From the NCBI GenBank assembly GCA_030156535.1, contig JASGMJ010000007.1, forward strand, positions 62,001 to 126,000: a stretch of DNA of 64,000 bases, given 5' to 3'. The notes under the pieces are model-generated. The model was given only the letters and a program-made list of their open reading frames with translations, was not told the origin of the DNA and did not search any database. How positions within the stretch are numbered: the first letter of the stretch is position 1; every line of letters begins with the position of its first letter. The position numbers were made by a program, and so were the translations under genes. This DNA is from Candidatus Sumerlaeota bacterium (GTDB lineage Bacteria > Sumerlaeota > Sumerlaeia > SLMS01 > JAHLLQ01). Positions 25,666 through 33,002 of the stretch are shown here, piece after piece.

Positions 25666-26814
25666 ATGGGGGGAGGCGTTCAGCGAATCCCAATGAAGCC
25701 GCGCCGCCGATTGCAGCACCTGATGGCGGGATTGGGGCCGTTGTTGGCGTGGATTGCGGCGGCGGCAATCATGGGGTTTCTCCTGACAAGGAGAAACGAC
25801 ACCGTCACCGTGCGCGGAGTGACGGAGGAGCAGCGCGCTGTGATTGCTCCGGCGGTGTCGGGGCGCCTGCTCAGCATGGGAGCGGCGTATCTCGACCCCG
25901 TCGCGCAAGGCGACGTGATCGCGGTGCTCGACGATTCCGCGGTACGGAGCGAGTTGGCAGTGATCCGCGCCGAAGCGGTGCTGGCAAAGGCGAACTTCGA
26001 CGCCGAAATGGAGAAGCTGGAACGGGAGAAGTCGGAGGCCGCACGCTCGGAACTGATCGAGTTCCGCCGCCTGGCCCTCGACATCAATCAGGCACAGTTG
26101 GATGTGCTGGACCGGCAGGTGGAGCTGGCGACGACACGCGTGGACTTGCAGCGGCTCATGGTGCTGAAGGGGCGGCTGACCGATTTGAACCTGCTGGGAG
26201 CGCTGTCGCTGGCCGAGTTGGAAGAAGTGAGTTTTGAGGTCGCGGAGGCCGAAGAATTTCTCCGGAAAGCGGAACGCGTGCTCGACGAGTCGCGCGCCCA
26301 GCTGGAGGAATCGCGTGATCGACTGGAGGACTTCAAGGCGGCCGCGGCGATGGCGGAGCCGGACGAGGCGAGGCTGCTGGCGGCACTCAATGCCGAAGTC
26401 GGCGTGATCGAAGCACGTTTGCGCAGCATGGAGACAACACTGACGAGCCTGGTGCTGCGCAGTCCGCTTGATGGGCGTCTGGTAGCGACGTACGCGCACG
26501 CGGGGGCCGAGGTGATGGAGGGGCTTCCGATCGCCGAGGTCGCGGCGGTGGAGACGGACATGCTGGTCGCGTGGCTGCCCCAGGAGACGACGTTGCTCCC
26601 GCGAGAGGGGGATACGGCGGAGGTGTTCGTGACGGGGGGCCAGAGCAAGCCGATGGCGGGCGACGTCCGCCGAGTCGCGGGAGCCGTTCTGCCCATGCCG
26701 TTGCGCCTGCTGCGCAATCCGCAGGTTCCCGAGTACGGTGTCCCGGTGCAGATCGAATTGCGCGACGGCGTTCTGCCGACGGGTCAAACGGTTCGCGTGA
26801 CGTTTCGCCGCTGA
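25666..26814 (+). CDS. HlyD/RND-type periplasmic adaptor protein
   Basis: 382 residues with one N-terminal membrane anchor (LLAWIAAAAIMGFLL). Next comes a first half-lipoyl motif (VIAPAVSGRLLSMGAAYLDPVAQGDVIAVLDD), a long alpha hairpin rich in Glu, Leu and Arg (about 105-255), and a second half-lipoyl/barrel part (LRSPLDGRLVATYAHAGAEVMEGLPIAEV). This is the layout of membrane fusion proteins. It begins 2 nt after the DUF4956 gene. No ABC, RND or MFS exporter gene and no outer-membrane factor accompanies it, so its partner may be the DUF4956 protein or a distant gene. Confidence 0.85.
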   Translation: MGGGVQRIPMKPRRRLQHLMAGLGPLLAWIAAAAIMGFLLTRRNDTVTVRGVTEEQRAVIAPAVSGRLLSMGAAYLDPVAQGDVIAVLDDSAVRSELAVIRAEAVLAKANFDAEMEKLEREKSEAARSELIEFRRLALDINQAQLDVLDRQVELATTRVDLQRLMVLKGRLTDLNLLGALSLAELEEVSFEVAEAEEFLRKAERVLDESRAQLEESRDRLEDFKAAAAMAEPDEARLLAALNAEVGVIEARLRSMETTLTSLVLRSPLDGRLVATYAHAGAEVMEGLPIAEVAAVETDMLVAWLPQETTLLPREGDTAEVFVTGGQSKPMAGDVRRVAGAVLPMPLRLLRNPQVPEYGVPVQIELRDGVLPTGQTVRVTFRR

Positions 26815-26880
26815 TGAGATTCCGGCGGCGCAAAAAAATGTTCGGAATACGTTTGTAACTGCCGAATTTTCAAGTGGGTG

Positions 26881-26906
26881 GCCGGAGCGCGAAGGCGCGC
26901 CCCGGC
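26881..26906. other. GC-rich hairpin in the spacer after the adaptor gene
   Basis: GCCGG-A-GCGC and GCGC-GCC-CCGGC pair around GAAG. No T-run follows. The surrounding 217-nt spacer (26815-27031) must hold the promoter of the zinc-ribbon gene, but no clear -35/-10 is visible. Confidence 0.35.
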
Positions 26907-27031
26907 GACAAAGCGATTGACCCTCTGCACTGCCGGACGAAAGGAAACGCTACCGGCCGGGCGGTCCGTACAGGCCCTTTGTGGGCTCGGCGTGCCGGTG
27001 CTGAGAACGCTTTGAAGGCCAGGAGTGGCTC

Positions 27032-27628
27032 ATGATCAAGTGCCAGGTTTGTGGATACGACAACCGCGATGACGCCCAGTTCTGCATGAACTGCGGCTCG
27101 CCGGTGGAGAAGCCGAAGATGAGCGAGGCGCTCGATGATGTGTCGGAAGAACGGACCGTCATGCTCGACCCTGCGGCGATGCAGAATCGGATGTCCCAGG
27201 AGTTCAAGGAACGCCAGCAGGCCGCACCGCCTCCGCCTGCACCGGCACCGGCTCCTGTGGCCCCTCCGCCTCCTCCCCCTGCGGCAGCACCTGCTCCGCC
27301 TCCCGCAGCAGCACCCGCTGCTCCCCCTCCCCCGCCTGCGGCTCCTCCCGCGGCGGCTCCGCCTCCGCCGGTTGCGGCGCCCACACAGAACAGTGGAGCC
27401 GCTTCGACGGCTGGAACGGGTGGCGACAAGAATTGGCTCGTAACGCTGTTGCTCGCAATTTTCCTGGGTTGGCTCGGCGTCCATCGCTTCTACGTTGGCA
27501 AGATCGGCACGGGCATCCTCCAGCTTATCACGGGGGGCGGTTGCGGCATTTGGCAGATCATCGACATCATCATGATCGCGGTGGGTAGTTTCACGGATGC
27601 GGATGGGAACGCCTTGGTGAAGGACTGA
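27032..27628 (+). CDS. Zinc-ribbon, Ala/Pro-rich, TM2-domain membrane protein
   Basis: 198 residues in three parts. A zinc ribbon (CQVCGYDNRDDAQFCMNCG, two CxxC knuckles) forms the N-terminus. A central Ala/Pro-rich tract of about 55 residues with PPPP runs comes next. The end is a TM2 domain (LLAIFLGWLGVHRFYVGKIGTGILQLITGGGCGIWQIIDIIMI), two helices joined by a short turn with the usual GxxGxHRFYxG. The role is unknown; TM2 proteins with a ribbon are common conserved hypotheticals. An AGGAG site precedes the ATG. The stop overlaps the coaD start by one base (TGATG). Confidence 0.88.
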   Translation: MIKCQVCGYDNRDDAQFCMNCGSPVEKPKMSEALDDVSEERTVMLDPAAMQNRMSQEFKERQQAAPPPPAPAPAPVAPPPPPPAAAPAPPPAAAPAAPPPPPAAPPAAAPPPPVAAPTQNSGAASTAGTGGDKNWLVTLLLAIFLGWLGVHRFYVGKIGTGILQLITGGGCGIWQIIDIIMIAVGSFTDADGNALVKD

Positions 27629-28188
27629 TGGCCAAAGCTGAACTCCCTGTAACGCCGGAAGAGCCGCGACCCCGGATAGCCATTTATCCGGGGTCGTTTG
27701 ACCTTCTGACCAACGGACATCTGGACCTGATTAACCGGTGCCGCCGGTTGTTCGACCGGGTGATTGTTGCCATCGGTGTGAATCCGATGAAGCAGCCGTT
27801 CTTCACGATCGAGGAACGGATTGCGATTCTGAAGGATGCGACGGCGGACATGCCGAACGTGGAAGTCGCGCAGTTCGACGAACTGACGGTGCACTTCGCG
27901 TATCGCCGGGGCGCGATGGTGATCATTCGCGGCCTGCGGGCGATGTCGGACTTCGAGTTCGAGCTGCAGCTCGCTCTGGCCAATCTGAAGCTGAACCGCC
28001 ATATCGAGACGCTGTTCATGGCAGCCGATCCGAAGACGATCTACCTTTCGTCCGGGTTGCTGCGCGACATTTGGCGCCATGGCGGCGACGTGGCTCCGTT
28101 CGTACCCCCACCTGTGGTGAAGGCGTTGAAGAAAAAGAAGAAACCCGCGCCGGGGACGACATACGACGAGATGCGCCGCCCGGTCTGA
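27628..28188 (+). CDS. coaD: Phosphopantetheine adenylyltransferase
   Basis: Penultimate step of coenzyme A synthesis. 186 residues, about 25 longer than usual because of a charged N-terminal extension and a Lys-rich C-terminus. Motifs: AIYPGSFDLLTNGHLDLI (TxGH nucleotide-binding motif; the usual FDPIT is FDLLT), VIIRGLRAMSDFEFELQLALAN with the conserved RGLR(A/T)xxDFExE, and SSGLLRDIWRHGGDVAPFVPP at the end. Its translation may be coupled to the upstream TM2 gene through the TGATG overlap. Confidence 0.93.
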   Translation: MAKAELPVTPEEPRPRIAIYPGSFDLLTNGHLDLINRCRRLFDRVIVAIGVNPMKQPFFTIEERIAILKDATADMPNVEVAQFDELTVHFAYRRGAMVIIRGLRAMSDFEFELQLALANLKLNRHIETLFMAADPKTIYLSSGLLRDIWRHGGDVAPFVPPPVVKALKKKKKPAPGTTYDEMRRPV

Positions 28189-28353
28189 CGGGGCACTCCA
28201 AGGTCCCCGCTCTCTGCGCTGTGCTGCACAATACTCGGCTCCCGCTCTTGCCAAGACTACGGGGACAAGCGTATGCCTTCCCTCGGGGATTTGTAGATTG
28301 TCCGGACATGGTGCCCATTCTGCCCTGTCCAATTCCACCCAAAGGAAAGTCTC

Positions 28354-29301
28354 ATGCCTATCGTTCACCCCGCGCCGCTCCAACCGGGCGATCGGGTCGC
28401 TCTCGTTTCGCCTTCCGGCCCCGTCCCCGAACCGATCGTGGTCGATCAATGCCGCGAGGTTCTGGAGAAGATGGGTTACAGCGTGTGGGTCGGCCCGTCC
28501 GCCCACAAGTTCACCGACTATCTGGCCGGATGGGATGAGGAGCGGGCTGCCGATCTGAATCAGGCGTTCCGCGACCGGGAGATTCGCGCGGTGTTCTGCA
28601 CGCGCGGCGGCTATGGTGCGGGACGCCTGCTGCGCATGCTCGACTACGAGGCGATGCGCAGGAATCCCAAGATTTTCGCGGGATTCAGCGACCTGACGGC
28701 GGTCCACGCGGCACTCGCCAAGCAGTGCAATCTGGCAACGTTCCATTCGACGACGCTGGCGGCGGCGTTTGTTTACGAGAGTGACCCGCTGACGCCGGAA
28801 GCGCGCGAAGTGTACATGAAGCAAATCGTTTCGACCGAGCCCGTGGGCTCGATCCGCGAGGCGATGAATTGGACCGACCCCATTGTCTATCATGGCGGCA
28901 AAGCGGAAGGCACGCTGGTGGGTGGGAACCTGTCGGTCTTCGGGGCGAACGTGGGGACGCCATACCTCCCCGATCCCGAGGGGAAGATTCTGTTTCTCGA
29001 AGACGTGGGCGAAGAGCCTTACCGGCTGGACCGCTACGTCAATCAGCTCGACATGAGCGGCTACTTGGGCCGCGTACGGGGCGTGATTCTGGGGCAGTTC
29101 ACGGATGCGGAACCGAGCAATCCGAAGCGCGAGAAAATAGACGTGGTGATGCCACGGCTGCTGGCGCATCTGAAGGTGCCGGTGCTGGCGAATTTCCCGG
29201 CGGGACACGTTGGGAGGAACGCGGGACTGCCGCTGGGCTGCCGCGTGGTGCTGGACGCGGACGGTGGCGACGTGGTGCTGGAAGAGGCGCTGTGCGGATA
29301 G
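28354..29301 (+). CDS. ldcA: Muramoyltetrapeptide (LD-) carboxypeptidase, peptidase S66
   Basis: 315 residues; removes the terminal D-Ala from cytoplasmic murein tetrapeptides during wall recycling, or, as in MccF, cleaves related amides. Landmarks: LQPGDRVALVSPSGP at the N-terminus, RAVFCTRGGYGAGRLL, FAGFSDLTAVHAAL near the nucleophile-side helix, GKILFLEDVGEEPYRLDR with a catalytic Glu region, and NFPAGHVGRNAGLPLG with the catalytic His. No signal peptide, so cytoplasmic. AAAGGAAA precedes the ATG. A 13-bp hairpin terminator follows. Confidence 0.88.
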   Translation: MPIVHPAPLQPGDRVALVSPSGPVPEPIVVDQCREVLEKMGYSVWVGPSAHKFTDYLAGWDEERAADLNQAFRDREIRAVFCTRGGYGAGRLLRMLDYEAMRRNPKIFAGFSDLTAVHAALAKQCNLATFHSTTLAAAFVYESDPLTPEAREVYMKQIVSTEPVGSIREAMNWTDPIVYHGGKAEGTLVGGNLSVFGANVGTPYLPDPEGKILFLEDVGEEPYRLDRYVNQLDMSGYLGRVRGVILGQFTDAEPSNPKREKIDVVMPRLLAHLKVPVLANFPAGHVGRNAGLPLGCRVVLDADGGDVVLEEALCG

Positions 29302-29333
29302 GGAAACCGGGTTTCACCACCAAGGGCACAAGA

Positions 29334-29374
29334 GCGGGGAGGGAGCCAAGAGCTCTCTCCCTGCTTTGCTGTTG
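29334..29374 (+). terminator. Hairpin terminator after the LD-carboxypeptidase gene
   Basis: A 13-bp stem (GCGGGGAGGGAGC / GCTCTCTCCCTGC, two G-U pairs) with a 5-nt loop is followed by TTTGCTGTTG. It starts 33 nt after the stop codon. Confidence 0.65.
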
Positions 29375-29497
29375 ATCGGCTCCCATCCGCAGCAAGCTCT
29401 TCCCGCCATCAGACCTCCCCTTTCACCCAGTGTTTCTTTCTTGCCGTTCTTATCGGCCAAGGCGGGAAATCAGGGACCAGCAGGGAAGGAGAACAAC

Positions 29498-30262
29498 ATG
29501 CCGTTGGAAAGCCCGATGAACGGAATCACGTTTCGCGAGGATGCCCCGGGTGCGTTGCTTGCTGCGGAAGGGCGATGCGTGGCACTGGCGAGCACGCCGG
29601 AGCTGCACTGGCAGCGCGAAGGCGCCTGCCTGGCCGCCGCCATACGCGAGGCTCTGGACGCGGCGCCGGACACGCCCGTTCTGACGGGCGAGCAGGTGCA
29701 TGGCAGCGTCGTTGCGGAAGTGACGGGCGCCGCACCCCATGAGGATTTCACAGAGGTACCCGGTGTGGATGGCCTGTGGACCCGGCAGAGGGGCGTGGTG
29801 CTGGTGGCACGCTCGGCGGACTGCGTGCCAGTGGTTCTGGCGGCCCCGGAGGCTGGGTGGCTGGCCGTTGTTCATGCCGGCTGGCGGGGAACAAAAGGGC
29901 GGATTGTCGAGAAAAGCATCGACGCTGCCTTCGAGGCTGGAATAGTTCCGGAATCAATGCATGTCTGGATTGGACCCTGCATCGGTGGAGACGTCTATGA
30001 AGTTTCGCCGGAACTGGCAGAGGAGTTCGCCGCGGAGTTCGCGAGTGTGGGCTATCGGCGCAACGGACGCCTGCTTGACCTGAGGCGGGTGAATGTCTTG
30101 CAGGCCAGCTCCCGTGGAGTTCCGGAGAGAAACATCGCGGTTTCCGCCCACTGCACGTTGCGCTCTTCCGGGCGCCTGCCCTCGTATCGGCGGGATGGAG
30201 AATGCCGCGGGCAGATTTACACAGCCGCCATCCTTGCCAAGCAAACACGGGAACGGACGTGA
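29498..30262 (+). CDS. pgeF: Purine nucleoside phosphorylase / peptidoglycan editing factor (YfiH/LACC1 family)
   Basis: 254 residues from the ATG at 29498, which has AAGGAGA at ideal spacing; the track begins 96 residues too early. The zinc site of the family is visible: GEQVHG (His), ARSADCVPVV (Cys) and VVHAGWRG (His), followed by WIGPCIGGDVYEV. Family members act on adenosine and other purine nucleosides and influence peptidoglycan composition. The gene overlaps the next one by 4 nt (GTGA), so both are probably translated together. Confidence 0.9.
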   Translation: MPLESPMNGITFREDAPGALLAAEGRCVALASTPELHWQREGACLAAAIREALDAAPDTPVLTGEQVHGSVVAEVTGAAPHEDFTEVPGVDGLWTRQRGVVLVARSADCVPVVLAAPEAGWLAVVHAGWRGTKGRIVEKSIDAAFEAGIVPESMHVWIGPCIGGDVYEVSPELAEEFAAEFASVGYRRNGRLLDLRRVNVLQASSRGVPERNIAVSAHCTLRSSGRLPSYRRDGECRGQIYTAAILAKQTRERT

Positions 30263-31593
30263 CGACTCGAAACGACCAACTGACTGCGCCGGTGACGGCC
30301 CTGCGAATTGATGGAAACGCCTTGCAGGCCGCCGTCGTCCGCCTCGGGGCCGACGGAGCGGTGCATGTCGAAGCCGTGCGGACAATCGAAGCCGATTCGC
30401 TGCTCGAACGCGTTTCCCGGGCATCGCATCCGATTTTCATGGACGTGGATTTCCTGGAGTTCCCCGACACGCCCCGTCTGACCCACCTCCTCCACACTCT
30501 GGTGTCCGATCCCGTGTTCCAGAACCCGGTGGTCGGCGTTTTTCCACCCGAGTGCGTGACGGACTGGAAACACATCGGCCCCGACCAGCCGGACCGTCGG
30601 CACAAGCGCATGGTTCGCGGCCTGCGCAGTTTTCAAACCGCCAACCCCTATGCCTACCCCAAGGTGATCGGCTCGCGCGAATGGCCTGCGGAACCGGGCA
30701 TGGTGGAGTTGAGTATCTGGTCCGCGCGGTTCGACGACCTGATGGTCGTCGCCGAGCAATTCCTTTCGCTGACGAGCGCGCATCAGCCTTTCGCGGGGCT
30801 GGTGACGGGCAAGCGCGCGGCGGATGAGGTGCTCGCCCTTCTGGCGCACGGAGCCGGAAACGAGCCCCTGACGCTGATCGACGTGGGCAAGTTGCGCACG
30901 CTCTACTCCGGGCATTTGGATACGCGTTCGTTTTTCTCCCACGCGATCCCAGTCGGTCTGGCGCGCGACGATCTGCACTACTTCCGCTCGCTGCCCTTGG
31001 TAGCCGCCAACCTGGGCAGCTACGGCAACGAAATCGGCTCGCTGTTCTTCCCGCCGGACGTCACGCCTTCCCCGCTCTTCGACCCCGAAGTAAAGACGCC
31101 CCAAGTGGAGTGCACGCGCTTTGGTATCCAGATTGCCCGCTACGCCTGCCGGGTGCTGACGTCGGTTTGGAAGGAAGAGGCGGGCGTGGAGCAACCCTCG
31201 CGCATTCTACTGAGCGGAATGCCCGCTCGACTGCGTGGCCTGCGCGAGTATCTGGAGAATCGTTGCGAACGCCGAATCGAGCAACTGGGTGAACACCCGT
31301 TGCCCGGAATCGTTCCTGCCAAGGGAATCTCGTGGCCGGAGATCGCCGATCATCTTCAGGTGATCGGCGCCGGCATCGCCTACCACCGCCGGGACACCTC
31401 GCGCTTCGGCATGGTACTGCGCGACCGCCGCCCTCTTCCCCTGGCTTCCGAATCCATCGAAGCCAACCCCTTCGACCCGCATGACATCTACATCATCGAA
31501 GGCCCTTCCACCCACCGAAGCGGGATGACTCGCTCCGGCGTGTCCCACAGGCCCCCCTTTCCGCACGTCAACGACACAGACTTCCCACGCTAA
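30259..31593 (+). CDS. PilM-like actin-fold protein (putative pilus assembly)
   Basis: 444 residues from a GTG at 30259 that overlaps the pgeF stop; the ORF track starts 19 residues too early. The sequence TALRIDGNALQAAVVRL at the start, LTLIDVGKLRTLYSGHLDTRSFFSHAIPVG in the middle and ILLSGMPARLRGLREYLENR near the end fit the phosphate-1, phosphate-2 and adenosine motifs of the PilM/FtsA actin-like fold. The phosphate-1 motif lacks its usual DxG at the N-terminus (RIDGN), so ATP binding is uncertain. No pilN, pilO or pilQ gene is adjacent. Confidence 0.6.
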   Translation: MTTRNDQLTAPVTALRIDGNALQAAVVRLGADGAVHVEAVRTIEADSLLERVSRASHPIFMDVDFLEFPDTPRLTHLLHTLVSDPVFQNPVVGVFPPECVTDWKHIGPDQPDRRHKRMVRGLRSFQTANPYAYPKVIGSREWPAEPGMVELSIWSARFDDLMVVAEQFLSLTSAHQPFAGLVTGKRAADEVLALLAHGAGNEPLTLIDVGKLRTLYSGHLDTRSFFSHAIPVGLARDDLHYFRSLPLVAANLGSYGNEIGSLFFPPDVTPSPLFDPEVKTPQVECTRFGIQIARYACRVLTSVWKEEAGVEQPSRILLSGMPARLRGLREYLENRCERRIEQLGEHPLPGIVPAKGISWPEIADHLQVIGAGIAYHRRDTSRFGMVLRDRRPLPLASESIEANPFDPHDIYIIEGPSTHRSGMTRSGVSHRPPFPHVNDTDFPR

Positions 31594-31629
31594 AAGAACT
31601 AGCCGCGATGACTGGGGAGTCATCGCGGC
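31591..31629 (-). terminator. Perfect hairpin with its T-tract on the minus strand
   Basis: A perfect 12-bp stem (GCCGCGATGACT / AGTCATCGCGGC) with a CCCC/GGGG loop starts 9 nt after the PilM-like gene. Read on the minus strand it is followed by TAGTTCTTTTA, the form of an intrinsic terminator. On the plus strand the following bases are CGTAGGAGG, which is poor. It may still serve the plus-strand gene. Confidence 0.6.
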
Positions 31630-32045
31630 CGTAGGAGGGGGTTATGGGGTGGGGACCTTACCTATAGAGAATAGCGGACCAATCGCCCCGCTCCCACAGA
31701 TCACTGATTCCGCGATCCTTACACAACAGCATCAAGCGGAGGGGGCTGATCTCCCTGAGAGAGATTCCCTCTTGAAGTCTCTCTTTGAGAAAATGAGCGC
31801 AATGTGCAGCAAATCGCTCCCCCGCCAATGGGGAGCAGGGGCGGAACGACAAGGAAACGAAAAGCGAGAACTGGCTACCGAAGACGTCTCGCGGATCCGG
31901 GAGTTGCCCCCAGAAGGGGGAAGCCGGGGGAAAAGGGTTGCCCGTTTCGGCCCCCTGCTTTCCCCTGCGGCGCACCCCGCGCGGTTGAAAAGCAACGGCG
32001 CGAGCATTCAGTTTTCTCTCTCTTTTCGGAAAGGAATCGTACCCC
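31594..32045. other. 452-nt region without a convincing gene, upstream of hisG
   Basis: Codon use and GC3 here are lower than in neighbouring genes. A minus-strand ORF (31658-32122) ends just before the minus-oriented terminator, and its last 45 residues (from about HFLKERLQEGISLREI) are plausible as protein. However, its codons are atypical and it runs into hisG. Other structure: CCCCC AGAA GGGGG near 31916 and a pyrimidine-rich tract before the hisG start. A small RNA, a short minus-strand gene or a decayed gene are all possible. The hisG promoter must be here too. Confidence 0.4.
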
Positions 32046-32966
32046 ATGGCGAGCAAGAAGAGCCCGTCCTCCACCGCCAAGACGCCGGCCGAGGCCCCTG
32101 TCCTGAAACTGGGTCTGCCCAAAGGCAGCCTTCAGGATTCCACCCTGGAGTTGTTCGACCACGCGGGATTCCATTTTAGCATTGGCTCGCGGAACTACCG
32201 CGCGGGGTGCGACGATCCAGAGATCGAGGCACTGCTGATTCGCGCGCAGGAAATGGCGGGCTACATCGAAGGCGGCGTCTTTGACTGCGGCCTGACCGGA
32301 CTGGACTGGATCAAAGGGAACCGGGCCGACGTTCACGTCATCTGCGACCTGGTGTATTCCAAGGTCTCCCGCAAGCCCGTGCGCTGGGTCGTCGCCGTCC
32401 ACAAGGACTCCGACATCAAGTCCGTCACTGATCTGAAGGGCAAACGCATCGCCACGGAAGCCGTGAACCTGACGAACGACTATCTGGCCAAGCACGGCAT
32501 CACGGCCGATGTGGAGTTCAGCTGGGGTGCCACGGAAATCAAGTGCCCGGACCTCGTTGACGCCATCGTTGAAGTCACGGAGACCGGCTCTTCCCTTCGC
32601 GCCAACAATCTGCGCATCATCGACACCGTGATGGAGTCCTGGACGGTTTTCGCGGCGAACCGCCAGTCGTGGCAGGACCCGTGGAAGCGTGACAAGATGG
32701 AAGCCATCGCCCTGCTTCTGCAAGCGGCGATGGCGGCCGAGGGGCGCGTCGGTCTCAAGCTGAACGCCCCGAAGGACAGCCTGGACGACATCGTGGCCGT
32801 GCTGCCCGCCATCACGAGCCCAACGATCAGCCACTTGCGCGACGGCGACTGGGTCGCCGTGGAAACAATTCTGGAAGAGAAGTACGTCCGCGATCTGATT
32901 CCGGCGCTCAAGAAGGCCGGCGCCGTCGGCATCATCGAGTATCCGCTCAACAAGGTCGTGGACTAA
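32046..32966 (+). CDS. hisG: ATP phosphoribosyltransferase, long form
   Basis: First step of histidine synthesis (ATP + PRPP). 306 residues, the long homohexameric type with a C-terminal ACT-like regulatory domain (about 225-306), so feedback inhibition by histidine is expected without HisZ. Conserved parts: [43 protein letters not shown] and [22 protein letters not shown] (PRPP-binding loop). An N-terminal Ser/Lys/Ala-rich extension of about 18 residues is unusual. AAAGGAA precedes the ATG. hisA lies 24 kb away, so his genes are scattered. Confidence 0.94.
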   Translation: MASKKSPSSTAKTPAEAPVLKLGLPKGSLQDSTLELFDHAGFHFSIGSRNYRAGCDDPEIEALLIRAQEMAGYIEGGVFDCGLTGLDWIKGNRADVHVICDLVYSKVSRKPVRWVVAVHKDSDIKSVTDLKGKRIATEAVNLTNDYLAKHGITADVEFSWGATEIKCPDLVDAIVEVTETGSSLRANNLRIIDTVMESWTVFAANRQSWQDPWKRDKMEAIALLLQAAMAAEGRVGLKLNAPKDSLDDIVAVLPAITSPTISHLRDGDWVAVETILEEKYVRDLIPALKKAGAVGIIEYPLNKVVD

Positions 32967-33002
32967 ACAACAACACATGTAGCAAGCCTCGGAGGGACTG
33001 CG

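Noticed and set aside
31741-31860. tmRNA, SRP RNA or RNase P RNA candidate
   Set aside because: None of the conserved core sequences of these RNAs was found on either strand.
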